DNA of 64,000 nt from Tomitella biformata AHU 1821 (GCF_000524475.1 NZ_BAVQ01000037.1:1-64000), one strand, 5' to 3'. Shown: positions 1 to 9,408, numbered from the stretch's first letter. Notes: generated from the letters alone by a model not told the origin. Numbers and translations are program-made.

Positions 1-652
1 CGCCGTCCTCGGACAGCAGGAACTCCACCACCCGGGCGATGCTCGAGGGCTGCGCCCAGTTGCGACGGTCGGAGTCGGGCATGGCGGCGCGATTGCCGGG
101 GGTGTCGATCACGAACGGCATCAAGGCATTGACCCGGATGTGGTCCTCGATGTACTCCAGCGCCAGCGTCTCCACCAGTGCGACCACGGCGGCCTTCGAC
201 GCGATATACGGCGCCGCACCGGGGAAGGGACGGCGGGTGGCCGCGGCTGACATGCAGATCACCGAGCCGCCACCGCCTCGGATCAAATGGGTGAGCGCGG
301 CCTGGGTGACGGAGTAGGCCGTCCGCAGGTTCAGGTTGAGCTGGGAATCCAGGACCGCGATCGGCGCCTCGTGCACCCGCTGGCCGGAGGTGAACCCGCC
401 GACGAGGTTGACGACGCCGAACAGTGGGGCCGACGGGTCGGCGGTGGCGACTGCGATCGCGGCCTCCAATTGGGCCTCATCGTCGAGGTCGGCCTGCACG
501 AGGTGCAGGTTGGGGTGCTCCGGGAGCCGGCTGAGCTCGTCGCGGACGAGCCACGGCACCACCACCCGCCAACCTCGCTCCAACAGATGGGTCGTGACCG
601 GGGCGCCGAGCCCGCCGGTGCCGCCGGTGACGAGGGCGGTCCGGTCGCTCAT
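1..652 (-). CDS. SDR family NAD(P)-dependent oxidoreductase, C-terminus cut by window edge
   Basis: About 217 residues are visible; the C-terminal part lies outside the window. The N-terminus carries the Rossmann motif TGGTGGLG (residues 9-16). A Ser near 135 and the Y-I-A-S-K motif (Tyr148, Lys152) give the classical short-chain dehydrogenase catalytic set, so an active NAD(P)-dependent alcohol/ketone oxidoreductase is expected. The usual NNAG is replaced by NLVGG. The ATG shares one base with the TGA of the upstream enoyl-CoA hydratase, so it is the last visible member of a translationally coupled minus-strand acyl-CoA operon. A 3-hydroxyacyl-CoA or related hydroxyl oxidation is a reasonable role; the substrate is not readable from sequence. 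Confidence 0.9.
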   Translation of the reverse strand, partial: MSDRTALVTGGTGGLGAPVTTHLLERGWRVVVPWLVRDELSRLPEHPNLHLVQADLDDEAQLEAAIAVATADPSAPLFGVVNLVGGFTSGQRVHEAPIAVLDSQLNLNLRTAYSVTQAALTHLIRGGGGSVICMSAAATRRPFPGAAPYIASKAAVVALVETLALEYIEDHIRVNALMPFVIDTPGNRAAMPDSDRRNWAQPSSIARVVEFLLSEDG

Positions 653-1464
653 CACTTGCCCTGCCAGACGGGGAGGCGCTTCTCGGCGAACGCGAGGGGG
701 CCCTCTTTGGCGTCCTGGGAGTATGCGATGGCGGGCAGCGCCGCGGACGTCATCTCCCAGCCCTTCTGCTCGTCGGGACGAGCGCCATCCTCTGCCTGGC
801 CGAGCGCGATGCGCTTGTGCGCCTGGACCGCGAGCGGGGCGTTTGCCGCGATGCGCTCCGCCAGCTCGAGCGCGGTGTCGAGGACCTTGTCGGCGCTCAC
901 GACGCGGTTGACCAGATGCAGCTCCAACGCCCGGTCGGCGGTGATGGCCTCGCCGGTCAGCAGCAGCTCCATCGCGACGGTCTGGGGCAGCTTCGCGGCG
1001 AGACGGAACGCGCCGCCCGCGCCAGCGATGAGTCCGCGGGTCACCTCGGGCAGGCCGAACGTCGCGGTGTCGGCGGCGACCACGAGGTCGCTGGCCAGCA
1101 CGAGCTCAGTGCCGCCGCCCAGCGCGGGGCCGTTGACGGCGGCGATAGTGGGCTTGCTGATGGCGTGGGAGACGTAGCCGGCCAGGCCCCAGTGCTCGCG
1201 GCCCACGGGAATGACGCTCTCGCCACGCATGATCGCCTTGAGGTCGGCGCCCGCGCAGAATGCCTTGTCGCCCGCGCCGGTCAGCACCACAGCGCGGATC
1301 TCGGGATCCCGCTCGGACTCTTCGAGGGCGTCCCCGACTAGAACGCACATTTCGGCATTGACCGCGTTGCGCGCCGCAGGCCGGTTCAAGGTGATGAGCA
1401 TGATGTTGCCGCGCCGCTCGATCAACGCGGGTGGCGCGACAGTGTCGGTGGTTTCCGAGGTCAT
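652..1464 (-). CDS. Enoyl-CoA hydratase/isomerase (crotonase) family protein
   Basis: A 270-residue crotonase, normal length. It shows the CoA/oxyanion-hole segments AGADLKAI and ALGGGTEL. Both acid/base glutamates of true hydratases are present: the Glu in GGGTEL and the Glu in the FGLPEV segment. It should therefore hydrate a 2-enoyl-CoA to the 3-hydroxyacyl-CoA in the cytoplasm. The ATG overlaps the stop of the upstream racemase-like gene (ATGA) and its own TGA touches the SDR start, placing hydration between the upstream CoA enzymes and the SDR. A longer in-frame reading exists upstream but has no homology, so the ATG at 1464 is the start. Confidence 0.93.
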   Translation of the reverse strand: MTSETTDTVAPPALIERRGNIMLITLNRPAARNAVNAEMCVLVGDALEESERDPEIRAVVLTGAGDKAFCAGADLKAIMRGESVIPVGREHWGLAGYVSHAISKPTIAAVNGPALGGGTELVLASDLVVAADTATFGLPEVTRGLIAGAGGAFRLAAKLPQTVAMELLLTGEAITADRALELHLVNRVVSADKVLDTALELAERIAANAPLAVQAHKRIALGQAEDGARPDEQKGWEMTSAALPAIAYSQDAKEGPLAFAEKRLPVWQGK

Positions 1465-2597
1465 GGGTGTCCTTTGGTTGTTGTCGGTGCGGGGGAGAAC
1501 TCGGTCGGACCCGCCCATACCTGCTGGGCGGAGACGGCCGAGCGCGCTAACGGCCCTGGCCGGGCGGGGGGAGTGCGGGAGAATCGGGGTGCGGGGAGCG
1601 GCTGGAGGACGCCGTCGATGGTCCCGATGGCGTCGCGCGCCACGAACTGCGGCTCGGTCGCGGCCTCGGCGAAGCTCAGCACAGGAGTCACACAGGCGTC
1701 GACGTCCGCGAACAGGTCGGTCCACTGGGACCGGGTGCGCAGGGCGAACCGCCGGGCGATGGCCGCTCGGAGCTCGGGCCAACGCGGCTTGTCGTACTGC
1801 CCGGGCAGCGCGGCGGGCTCGAGTTCGAGGGCGGCGAGCAGCCTGGCGTAGAACTGCGACTCGAAGGCGCCGACCGCCATATAGCCGCCGTCGGCGCACT
1901 CGTAGGTGTCCCAGAACGGGCAGCTGCCGTCCACCAGGTTCGCGCCCCGTTCGTCCGACCATTGCCCGCTTGGCCGCATGGACCAGGACTGCTGGGCCAG
2001 CAGCATCGCGCCCTCCGCCGCGGCGACGTCGACCACCTGGCCGCGCCCGGATCGCCCGCGCTCCCAGAGCGCGGCGAGTACGCCGGCGACCAGGAACATC
2101 GAGCCGCCGCCGAAGCCGGCGACGACGTTCAGGGGCGGAATCGGCCGGTCGTCCGCCCGGCCCATCGCGTGGAGGATGCCGGTGGGTGCGAGGAAGTTGA
2201 TGTCGTGCCCGGCCTGCCCGGCGCGCGGTCCGTCCTGGCCCCACCCGGTGACCCGCGCGTAGACGAGGGCCGGGTTGCGTGCGAGCGCGACCTCGGGGCC
2301 GACGCCGAGGCGTTCCGCCACTCCCGGCCGGAAGCCCTCGACGAGCAGGTCGGCTCGTTCGATCAGACGGAGGGCACATTCGGCGCCCGCCGGGGACTTG
2401 AGATCCGCCTCCACGATCCGACGGCCGCGGTGGATGTGGTTTGGCGGCTCGCCGAGCTCGCCCGGGCGCTGCACGCGCACGACGTCCGCGCCGAGGTCGG
2501 CCAGGATCATCGCCGCGTGCGCGCTCGGGCCGATACCGGCGAGTTCCAGTACCCGCAGGCCGTCGAGCGGTCCCCCGGCGGGGCGGGGGCCGGTCAT
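1461..2597 (-). CDS. Family III CoA-transferase / alpha-methylacyl-CoA racemase-like, catalytic Asp missing
   Basis: A 378-residue CaiB/BaiF-fold protein, paralogous along its whole length to the next gene upstream. It has the family N-terminus ([26 protein letters not shown]), the FRPGV segment and the GHD motif (His131). In mycobacterial alpha-methylacyl-CoA racemase (MCR) the catalytic pair is His126/Asp156, the Asp lying in GDFGGGSM. Here that segment reads AGFGGGSM, with Gly161 (GGC) where the neighbour has Asp (GAC). The Glu of the GAxExQF segment is kept. It may be a non-racemising paralogue, a CoA-transferase or a partner subunit. Start and stop both overlap neighbours by ATGA, indicating coupled translation. 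Confidence 0.9.
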   Translation of the reverse strand: MTGPRPAGGPLDGLRVLELAGIGPSAHAAMILADLGADVVRVQRPGELGEPPNHIHRGRRIVEADLKSPAGAECALRLIERADLLVEGFRPGVAERLGVGPEVALARNPALVYARVTGWGQDGPRAGQAGHDINFLAPTGILHAMGRADDRPIPPLNVVAGFGGGSMFLVAGVLAALWERGRSGRGQVVDVAAAEGAMLLAQQSWSMRPSGQWSDERGANLVDGSCPFWDTYECADGGYMAVGAFESQFYARLLAALELEPAALPGQYDKPRWPELRAAIARRFALRTRSQWTDLFADVDACVTPVLSFAEAATEPQFVARDAIGTIDGVLQPLPAPRFSRTPPARPGPLARSAVSAQQVWAGPTEFSPAPTTTKGHP

Positions 2598-3718
2598 CGC
2601 CACACGCTCGCGGCGGGCACTGCCGCCCGTGGCGGGGTGGTGGGGTGGGCGAGGGGGGTGCGCGAAAACGCGGGAGCCGGTGCGGGTTGCAGGACCCCGT
2701 CGAGCTCGAGGAACACGTCGCGGTCGACCATATGGGGGTCGGCCGCGGCCTCGTCGAAGGTGAGCACCGGCGTGACGCAGGCGTCGACCCCGGCGAACTC
2801 CCTCGCCCACTCGTCTCGGCCACGCTGCGCGAACCGCTCAGCTAACGCCGCGCGGATCTTTGGCCAACCCGCCTGATCACGCTGGGGCCCCAGCGTTTCC
2901 GCGTCGAGTCCCAGGGTGCTGAGCAAGCGCGCGTAGAACTGGGGCTCCAACGCGCCGACGGCGACGTACCGGCCGTCGGCGCATGCGTAGGTGTCATAGA
3001 ACGGGGCGGACCCATCGAACACGTTCGTGCCGCGCTCGTCGGACCACTGGCCGGTGCCACGCATCGACCACAACAGGTGGGCGAGGGCGGGTGTGCCGTT
3101 TACCATCGCGGCGTCGATCACCTGCCCGCGCCCGGAGGTCTGGCGTTCCACCAGGGCCGCGAGCACGCCGACGACCAGGAACATGGAACCGCCGCCGAAG
3201 TCGCCGAACAGGTTCAGGGGCGGCGTTGGGGGCTGGTCCGGGCGACCGACCGCGTGCAGCAGTCCCGTGAGAGAGATGTAGTTGAGATCGTGGCCCGACT
3301 GTTGGGCACGTGGTCCGGTCTGCCCCCAGCCGGTCACACGCCCGTAGATCAGCCGCGGGTTGCGGGCCAGCGCGACGTCCGGGCCAAGGCCCATTCGCTC
3401 GGTCACACCAGGACGGAACCCCTCGACCAGAACGTCCGCGCGCTCGAGCAAGCCGAGGACGGTGTCGATGCCCTCAGGGGCCTTCAAATCGGCCTCGACT
3501 AGCACGCGCCCGCGCAACTGCTGGCTGGCGACGCGGCCCTCGGCCGGAAGCAGGCCCGGGCGCTGGACACGGACCACGTCGGCCCCCAGATCCGCCAGCA
3601 GCATCGCGGCATGGGGCCCGGGCCCCATGCCTGCGAGCTCCAGCACGCGGACACCGGCCAGAGGCCCACGGACGGGTTGGGCAGGGGCGGGGAGGGGCTC
3701 AGCGGCTTGTGTGGGCAT
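2594..3718 (-). CDS. mcr: Alpha-methylacyl-CoA racemase (AMACR/MCR-type, family III CoA-transferase fold)
   Basis: 374 residues, close to the usual MCR length. It matches mycobacterial alpha-methylacyl-CoA racemase in all key segments: [33 protein letters not shown] with catalytic His143, [10 protein letters not shown] with catalytic Asp173, and GALEPQF with Glu258. The enzyme interconverts (2R)- and (2S)-methylacyl-CoA, needed because acyl-CoA dehydrogenases accept only one epimer of methyl-branched chains such as isoprenoid or sterol side chains. It begins 9 bases after the small upstream gene and overlaps the Asp-less paralogue by ATGA. Family assignment is firm; racemase activity is inferred from the intact residues. 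Confidence 0.92.
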   Translation of the reverse strand: MPTQAAEPLPAPAQPVRGPLAGVRVLELAGMGPGPHAAMLLADLGADVVRVQRPGLLPAEGRVASQQLRGRVLVEADLKAPEGIDTVLGLLERADVLVEGFRPGVTERMGLGPDVALARNPRLIYGRVTGWGQTGPRAQQSGHDLNYISLTGLLHAVGRPDQPPTPPLNLFGDFGGGSMFLVVGVLAALVERQTSGRGQVIDAAMVNGTPALAHLLWSMRGTGQWSDERGTNVFDGSAPFYDTYACADGRYVAVGALEPQFYARLLSTLGLDAETLGPQRDQAGWPKIRAALAERFAQRGRDEWAREFAGVDACVTPVLTFDEAAADPHMVDRDVFLELDGVLQPAPAPAFSRTPLAHPTTPPRAAVPAASVWR

Positions 3719-3727
3719 AGCGGACGG

Positions 3728-4033
3728 TCAGTCGCTCGAGGGCAGCGGCTTGGCGGTCTTGACCGCGAGCGTCGCGTCGCCGAGTGCCAGGCTGCCCTCG
3801 CCGGGCTTGGTCACCAGGATCTCGACGGTGGCGTCGTCGTCGGTATAGCGCTTGCCGAGCAGCGAGCCATCCTGGAGTCCCGCCACGATGGCGAGGTCCG
3901 CGGCTGGGGTTTCACCGATATCGATCATGGCGTGCCCGCCACACTTGAGCGGCGCGTTGGACTCGCTGGCGCGGACGACGATGACCTCGGTCGCGCAGAC
4001 CTGGCTGCGGAGTCGGGATCCGGATTTCAACAT
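3728..4033 (-). CDS. Small conserved protein of unknown function in the acyl-CoA operon
   Basis: 101 residues, soluble, no signal peptide or membrane segment. It starts MLKSGSRLRSQ, has two cysteines (in SQVCATEV and LKCGGHAM) and ends in a short beta-rich, acidic region. The start is supported by GAGAGGA seven bases before ATG. It lies 37 bases after the fadD stop and 9 bases before the racemase start, so it belongs to the operon. I do not recognise a domain. The spaced CGGH motif might bind a metal or ligand, but nothing else supports that. Confidence 0.75.
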   Translation of the reverse strand: MLKSGSRLRSQVCATEVIVVRASESNAPLKCGGHAMIDIGETPAADLAIVAGLQDGSLLGKRYTDDDATVEILVTKPGEGSLALGDATLAVKTAKPLPSSD

Positions 4034-4070
4034 GGTGTTTCCTCTCGATCGAACTGGGTTGACGGGGGTC

Positions 4071-5582
4071 TCAGGCGTGGCTGGGCTGGGCTAACTCCGC
4101 AAGGATGTCGGCGACGATGTCCTTGCGCAGGATCTTCCCCGTGAGCGTCGTCGGCAGCTCGCTGCGGAAGATGATCCGGTCGGGCGTGCGGGAGCCGCGG
4201 AGGCGTTCGCGCACGTACTCGCGGAGGCTCTCGGGGTCGGGGCTCTCGCCTGGCTCGCACACCACGCTGGCGACGATGGCCTGGCCCCAGCGGTCGTCCG
4301 GCACGCCGACGACGGCCACGGAGCGGACCTGCGGATGGTGGATCAGCACGTCTTCGATCTCCGCGGGCGCGATGTTCTCGCCACCCCGGATGATCGTGTC
4401 GTCGTTGCGGCCCACGACGAAGAGGAAGCCGTCCTGGTCCTGGTAGGCGACATCGCGGGTGGGGAACCAGCCGTTCTTATCCAGCACGGAGCCGATCCCC
4501 ATGTACTCGCCGGAGACCTGGGGCCCGCGCACCCACAGCTCGCCCTGTTCGCCGTTGGCCGCAGGCCGGTCGTCGAGGTCGCGGATCTCGATCTCGATGC
4601 CGGGAACCGCGCGCCCGATCGAGCCGAGCCTGGCCCGGACCGACGGCTCGTCGCTCGCGATGGCGATGCGGTGGTCCTCGGGGCCGAGCAGCGCGATGGT
4701 CGAGCTGGTCTCGGTCAGCCCATAGGCATTGACGAAACCCACCCCGGGAAAGGCGCGCAGCGCTGCCTCGAGTGTGGGCAAGGGCATGCGGGCCCCGCCG
4801 TACGACAGCGACTTCAGGGTGGGGATGTCGGCGTCGGCGGCGCCGAGGTGGTCGACGATCAGGTCCAGCATCGTCGGCACGACCATCGCGGAGGTGGCGC
4901 CCTGGTCTCGGGCGATCTCGACCCAGCGGCCGGCGTCGAAATGCGCGAGGTAGATCATGCGGCGTCCGGCGTAGAAGTTGGTGAGGATCGTCCCCATGCC
5001 CGCGATGTGGTAGGGCGGCACGCTGATCAGCGCGCCGTCGGCCTCATCGGCGGAGCCATAGTCGACAGTGCCCATGACGTAGCTGAGCAGGTGGCTGTGG
5101 CGAAGCACCACCCCCTTCGGCTCGGATGTGGTGCCACTGGTGAACAGCACAATGGCGGGGGCATCTGGATCAACCTCGGCGGCGGGCCGTGGCGCGGCGG
5201 TGCGAGCCCGCTCGAGCAGGTCCTCGGTGGTGATGACGGTGGCCGCGCCGCCGGCGACGACGTTGAGATACTCGCGGTCGACGACGACCAGGGCGCCGTC
5301 GATGCGGTTGATGAGCTGTTCGAGCTGCTGGGCATTGAGCCGGTAATTGATGGGAGTGAACGGGATGCCCGCGTGCGCGGAGGCGAACAGCGCGGTGGGC
5401 AGGGCGAGTCCTGAGCCGCCGAGGAAGACCAGGCTCTTGGCTCCGGACTCGATGAGGACGCTCCCAACGCCCGTCACCAGCTCCGCGAACTCCTGGTAGC
5501 TCAAGGTGGTGCCGTCGGCGGAGATGGCCGTGCGGTCCGGGTTGCCGGACACCGCCATCTCCAGAATCAAGGTGATGCTCAT
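4071..5582 (-). CDS. Acyl-CoA synthetase (AMP-dependent ligase, FadD/class I adenylate-forming)
   Basis: 503 residues. It carries the ANL signatures in order: ATP-binding FTSGTTSEPKGV, adenine-side YGLTETSS, the hinge-side VGRNDDTIIRGGENIAPAEIE and the C-terminal lysine motif TLTGKILRK. It should activate a carboxylic acid with ATP and CoA via an acyl-adenylate. It is the first gene of the minus-strand operon that ends in the SDR, so it likely feeds the pathway. An in-frame extension runs upstream to about 5693, but it is Cys/Arg-rich and non-homologous. MSITLILEM, where homologous enzymes begin, is chosen as start. Two GTCAGA elements lie upstream. Confidence 0.93.
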   Translation of the reverse strand: MSITLILEMAVSGNPDRTAISADGTTLSYQEFAELVTGVGSVLIESGAKSLVFLGGSGLALPTALFASAHAGIPFTPINYRLNAQQLEQLINRIDGALVVVDREYLNVVAGGAATVITTEDLLERARTAAPRPAAEVDPDAPAIVLFTSGTTSEPKGVVLRHSHLLSYVMGTVDYGSADEADGALISVPPYHIAGMGTILTNFYAGRRMIYLAHFDAGRWVEIARDQGATSAMVVPTMLDLIVDHLGAADADIPTLKSLSYGGARMPLPTLEAALRAFPGVGFVNAYGLTETSSTIALLGPEDHRIAIASDEPSVRARLGSIGRAVPGIEIEIRDLDDRPAANGEQGELWVRGPQVSGEYMGIGSVLDKNGWFPTRDVAYQDQDGFLFVVGRNDDTIIRGGENIAPAEIEDVLIHHPQVRSVAVVGVPDDRWGQAIVASVVCEPGESPDPESLREYVRERLRGSRTPDRIIFRSELPTTLTGKILRKDIVADILAELAQPSHA

Positions 5583-5973
5583 TTTCAGTTCCGATCGACG
5601 TCGTCTGGGCTGGGCCACTGGCTGTGAGCAGGCACGGGGATAGCTCCGAGTATGACTACACTCACATTCACACCCCGTACGATAAGACATCATCTGACAT
5701 CTTGTCTACATGACGCAGGTAATCGCCGGTCCAGTGCGTCATTTGCTGATTATGGCAGCGTATCGCTGTCTGGCGGGCTTTTATGGTGGTCTCGGGCAGG
5801 AGAATCGCGCGGGGACTGTCGCCCACGCCTCCTTTTAGATAGCCTCTATCTGACAACGAGAGTCACTCGATCAAAGTCCTTGGCGCCGACGAAGCCCGCA
5901 GTCGAGGCCGGCGGGCGCCGGTTCGACCCGACGGTCCACCCCCACGTGCAGCTCAATGGAAAGGAATTCCGCC
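5583..5973. promoter_or_regulatory. Divergent control region between fadD operon and double acyl-CoA dehydrogenase
   Basis: 391 bases without a gene, visibly more AT-rich than its flanks. It contains two GTCAGA-type elements on the minus strand (TCTGAC at 5693-5698 and 5849-5854), one near each promoter side. It also holds a perfect inverted repeat ATGACGCA/TGCGTCAT (5710-5717 and 5735-5742, 17-base spacer) and a GTCTGGCGG nonamer (5768-5776). The layout fits a shared, repressor-controlled divergent promoter. Which element binds which regulator cannot be decided from sequence alone. Confidence 0.6.
5710..5742. repeat. Perfect 8-bp inverted repeat in the divergent promoter region
   Basis: ATGACGCA at 5710-5717 is mirrored by TGCGTCAT at 5735-5742 with 17 bases between. 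There is no T-run on either side and it sits between two divergent genes, so an operator is more likely than a terminator. The arms are about 25 bases apart centre to centre, compatible with two sites on nearly the same DNA face. Confidence 0.5.
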
Positions 5974-8121
5974 ATGGCATTGGCGATTTTGGACGAACAC
6001 AAGGAACTGGCTGAAGTGGCCATGTCCCACCTCACGAGGCAGAAGTCGCGGGAGTCGGCGCGGGCGCAGTTGGCCGTGGACGCCGCCGAGCCGGCCGCGC
6101 TCTGGTCGGCCACAGCCGAGCTGGGCTGGATGGGACTGCATCTGCCCGAGCAGTACGGCGGCTCCGGCTTCGGCTTGCCCGAACTCACCATCGTCCTCGA
6201 GGCGATGGGCCATGAGCTGACGCCCATCCCATTCCTGCCCACAGTCGCGGCCTCCGCGACCCTCGCCCGGTGCGCGCCCGGGACTATCTGCGAGGCGCTC
6301 CTTCCCGGTCTGGCCGATGGCTCGGCCGTCGGGGCGTTGGGCATGTCCGATGGCCTGTCTCTCGACTCCGACGGCGTCGTGTTCGGGGAGAGCCTCGTCG
6401 TGCTGGGCGCGCCGCAGGCGCAGGTCCTCCTGCTGGTCGTGGGCGACGATGTCGTCATCGTGGAGCCGGGCGATCCCGGGGTGACGGTGCAGGAGCAGGC
6501 CGGCCTGGACTCGAGCCGGCGCATTGGCAAGGTGATCCTGTCCGGTGCGGCACTGCCCGCTGAGCGGATCCTGCGCGGCGCGGCGCGCACGGCGATCACG
6601 TTGTACCGGGTCCTGGCCGCGGCGGAGGGCGTCGGCAGCGCGCTGGCCTGCCTAGAGATGGCGACGGACTATGCAAAGACCCGCGAGCAGTTCGGGCGGA
6701 CCATCGGCACGTTCCAGGCGGTCAAGCACCACTGCGCGAACATGCTTATCGACATCGAGATGACAGTTGCGGCGACCTGGGACGCGGCCCGCACGTCGAA
6801 TATCGACGAGGCCTGGTTCGCGGCCGCGGTCGCGGCGTCACACGCGGCTCGCGCCCAGGTCAACGCCGCCCGCATGAACATCCAATTGCACGGTGGGATC
6901 GGCTTCACCTGGGAGCACGACGCGCATCTGTACCTCCGCCGCGCGGACACGGTGGCCGCGATCCTGAACGAGGGGCGCGACCCGTTGGCGGATGTGACTG
7001 CGGCGTTCATCGCCGGCGAGGCCCATGGCGCGCCGTTCGAACTGCCCGCGGAGGCGTCCGCCCACCGTGCGGCGGCACGTGCCGCCGTCGAGCGTCTCCG
7101 TGCGTTGCCCGAGGCAGAGCAGCGGGACTTCCTGGTGGACAGCGGCTACCTGGTCCCGCACTGGCGCAAGCCGTGGGGCCGTGAGGCGGGCGTCGTGGAA
7201 CAGCTGGTCATCGAGGAGGAGTTCGATGGTGTCGAGCTGCCCGAGCTGGGTATCGGCGGTTGGGTGAACCTCACGATCTCGCAGGAGGGGACCGACGAGC
7301 AGAAGGCTCGCTGGATCGATCCGGTCCTCCGCGGGACGTCCAACTGGTGCCAGCTGTTCAGCGAGCCGGGTGCCGGCTCGGACGCCGCCGCCGTGCGCAC
7401 CGCGGGGAAAAAGGTGGACGGGGGCTGGCGAGTCACCGGCCAGAAGGTTTGGACCAGCGCCGTCATCGGCTGCGACTGGGGCATGGCCACCGTTCGCACT
7501 GACGCGGAGGCGTCCAAGCACGCCGGGGTGACCATGATGGCGATCAACCTGAACGCCCCAGGCGTTGAGATTCGCCCGCTTCGCGAGATCACCGGCGACG
7601 CCTTGTTCAACGAGGTGTTCTTCGACGACGTGTTCGTCCCCGACGAGGACGTCGTGGGCGGTGAGGGCCAGGGCTGGAAGGTCGCCCGCGCGACGCTGGG
7701 CAACGAGCGCGTGTCCATCGGCGGCGGCAGCGGCTCGATCAAGTTCACGGGCGTGGAGCTCGTCAAGCTGCTGGAGAGCTCGGCTCGTCCCGGGGCGGAA
7801 CGCGAGGTGGGCCAGGTGCTCGCAGAGGAGCACACACTGCGGCTGCTGAACCTGCGGCAGGCAGCACGCGCGATCATCGGCTCGGGTCCCGGGCCTGAGG
7901 CGAACGTGACGAAACTGCTCAAGGCGGAGCACTCGCAGCGCATCGTGAACCTGGGGATGTCGCTGGCCGGGGCGGCTGCCGTGGTCGGCGAGGCGCCCGG
8001 ACTCACCTACGACTACCTGTTCACTCGTTGCCTGACTATCGCGGGCGGAACCTCGGAGATCATGCGCAACACCATTGCGGAGCGGCTCCTCGGATTGCCG
8101 CGAGACCCGCTGACCCGGTAG
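5974..8121 (+). CDS. Double-domain acyl-CoA dehydrogenase (FadE34-like fusion)
   Basis: 715 residues, about twice a normal acyl-CoA dehydrogenase. The N-terminal half (about 1-350) has the ACAD fold with REQFGRTIGTFQAVKH and LHGGIGFTWEHD. The C-terminal half (about 365-715) repeats the fold with the substrate/FAD segments SNWCQLFSEPGAGSD and TGQKVWTSA, ending in the canonical IAGGTSEIMRN. This matches the single-chain alpha-beta architecture of M. tuberculosis FadE34, which dehydrogenates sterol side-chain CoA esters with bulky ends. ATG at 5974 is preferred over 5956 because AAAGGAA sits just before it. A CoA-transferase follows 28 bases downstream. Substrate unknown, but methyl-branched or bulky acyl-CoA is plausible. 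Confidence 0.93.
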   Translation: MALAILDEHKELAEVAMSHLTRQKSRESARAQLAVDAAEPAALWSATAELGWMGLHLPEQYGGSGFGLPELTIVLEAMGHELTPIPFLPTVAASATLARCAPGTICEALLPGLADGSAVGALGMSDGLSLDSDGVVFGESLVVLGAPQAQVLLLVVGDDVVIVEPGDPGVTVQEQAGLDSSRRIGKVILSGAALPAERILRGAARTAITLYRVLAAAEGVGSALACLEMATDYAKTREQFGRTIGTFQAVKHHCANMLIDIEMTVAATWDAARTSNIDEAWFAAAVAASHAARAQVNAARMNIQLHGGIGFTWEHDAHLYLRRADTVAAILNEGRDPLADVTAAFIAGEAHGAPFELPAEASAHRAAARAAVERLRALPEAEQRDFLVDSGYLVPHWRKPWGREAGVVEQLVIEEEFDGVELPELGIGGWVNLTISQEGTDEQKARWIDPVLRGTSNWCQLFSEPGAGSDAAAVRTAGKKVDGGWRVTGQKVWTSAVIGCDWGMATVRTDAEASKHAGVTMMAINLNAPGVEIRPLREITGDALFNEVFFDDVFVPDEDVVGGEGQGWKVARATLGNERVSIGGGSGSIKFTGVELVKLLESSARPGAEREVGQVLAEEHTLRLLNLRQAARAIIGSGPGPEANVTKLLKAEHSQRIVNLGMSLAGAAAVVGEAPGLTYDYLFTRCLTIAGGTSEIMRNTIAERLLGLPRDPLTR

Positions 8122-8149
8122 CGGTGTCCACCGATGACAAGAGGAGCAG

Positions 8150-9337
8150 ATGGTGACTGACCTACCACTGGCTGGAGTGACCGTCGTGAGCCTGGAGCAG
8201 GCGGTGGCGGCACCGTACGCCACCCGCCAGCTCGCGGACTTGGGGGCGCGCGTGATCAAGGTCGAGCGCCCCGGGGCTGGCGACTTCGCCCGCGGGTACG
8301 ACGAGACCGTGCACGGCCAGTCCAGCTACTTCGTGTGGCTGAACAGGTCGAAGGAGTCGTTGACGCTGGATCTGAAAACCGCCGAGGGTCAACAGATCCT
8401 GCGCGAGGTGTTGGCGGACGCCGACGTCCTCGTGCAGAACCTGGGGCCCGGGGCGACAGGCCGGATGGGGCTGGGTGCAGACGACCTCGCGCTGACGCAT
8501 CCGAGGCTCATCGTCTGCGACATCTCCGGCTACGGCGGCGATGGCCCCTGGCAGACCCGGAAAGCCTATGACCTGTTGGTGCAGGCGGAGGCGGGCCTGC
8601 TCTCCGTCACTGGCGCCCCCGGCGAGGTGGCCAAGGCGGGGATCTCGGTGGCCGACATCGCGGCTGGCACCTTCGCGTTCTCGGGGATCCTCACCGCGCT
8701 CTACACCCGGGCCGTCACCGGCAAGGTCCGCGCGCTGAGCATCTCGTTGTTCGAGTCGCTGGCCGAGTGGATGGGTTCGCCCGCCTACTACTCCCGCTAC
8801 GGCGGTGCCAGCCCCCTGCGCACTGGAGCCCGCCATGCCACCATCGCGCCCTATGGCCCGTTCACGGCCGGCGATGGCGGCGTGGTGCTGCTCGCGATCC
8901 AGAACGATCGCGAGTGGCGCAATCTCTGCGCCGGGATCCTCAATCGTCCTGAGCTGGTGGATGATCCGAGGTTCAATGCGAACTCGGGCCGGGTGGCGAA
9001 CAGGGACGAGCTGGAGAAGATCATCACCGATGACATCCAGCGGTTCGGGGCCGACGAGCTGGCGGCGCGGCTGGAGGAGTCCGCGATCGCGAATGCGCGA
9101 ATGAACACTATGGCCCAGTTGTGGGAGCATCCGGTTCTCGCCGGGCGCGAACGCTGGCGCGAAGTCGAGACCCCGGGCGGCGTGATCGAGGCGCTGCTGC
9201 CGCCGACGACGCTGCGCGGGGTGGAGGCGCACATGGGCCCGGTCCCGGCGGTGGGTCAGCACAGCGCCGCCATCCTCGCGGAGCTCGGGCGGTCCGAGCC
9301 GGACATCGCCCGGCTGCGTGGGGCCGGCGTCATCTGA
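8150..9337 (+). CDS. CaiB/BaiF family III CoA-transferase
   Basis: 395 residues with the family N-terminus (LAGVTVVSLEQAVAAPYATRQLADLGARVIKVERPG) broken into its usual segments, the NRSKESLTLDLK strip and KAYDLLVQAEAGLL, whose Asp is the position of the acyl-enzyme Asp in formyl-CoA transferases. It should move CoA between two carboxylates without ATP. GAGGAG precedes the ATG. It is the second gene of a two-gene unit with the double dehydrogenase and is followed by a strong terminator, so the two are probably co-regulated. The active-site Asp distinguishes it from the racemase-type paralogues at the left edge. Confidence 0.92.
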   Translation: MVTDLPLAGVTVVSLEQAVAAPYATRQLADLGARVIKVERPGAGDFARGYDETVHGQSSYFVWLNRSKESLTLDLKTAEGQQILREVLADADVLVQNLGPGATGRMGLGADDLALTHPRLIVCDISGYGGDGPWQTRKAYDLLVQAEAGLLSVTGAPGEVAKAGISVADIAAGTFAFSGILTALYTRAVTGKVRALSISLFESLAEWMGSPAYYSRYGGASPLRTGARHATIAPYGPFTAGDGGVVLLAIQNDREWRNLCAGILNRPELVDDPRFNANSGRVANRDELEKIITDDIQRFGADELAARLEESAIANARMNTMAQLWEHPVLAGRERWREVETPGGVIEALLPPTTLRGVEAHMGPVPAVGQHSAAILAELGRSEPDIARLRGAGVI

Positions 9338-9349
9338 CGGGCCGCCAGT

Positions 9350-9394
9350 CGAGAATGGGGTCCCACCGACTAGTTCGGTGGGACCCCATTCTCG
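9350..9394. terminator. Strong bidirectional terminator-like hairpin
   Basis: A perfect 20-bp inverted repeat (9350-9369 and 9375-9394) with the 5-base loop CTAGT lies between two convergent genes, 12 bases after one stop and 14 bases from the other. No long T-run follows, as is common in high-GC actinobacteria. It should end transcription from both sides. Confidence 0.85.
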
Positions 9395-9408
9395 TTCGCG
9401 CTCCGACG

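Noticed and set aside
652-2823. Very long minus-strand frame covering the crotonase and beyond
   Set aside because: Only the C-terminal 270 residues are a protein family; the upstream part is Arg/Pro-rich and overlaps a clear racemase-like gene in another frame.
8162-9262. Long antisense frame opposite the CoA-transferase
   Set aside because: High-GC codon structure creates open antisense frames; it has no domain, no ribosome site, and the plus-strand gene is unambiguous.
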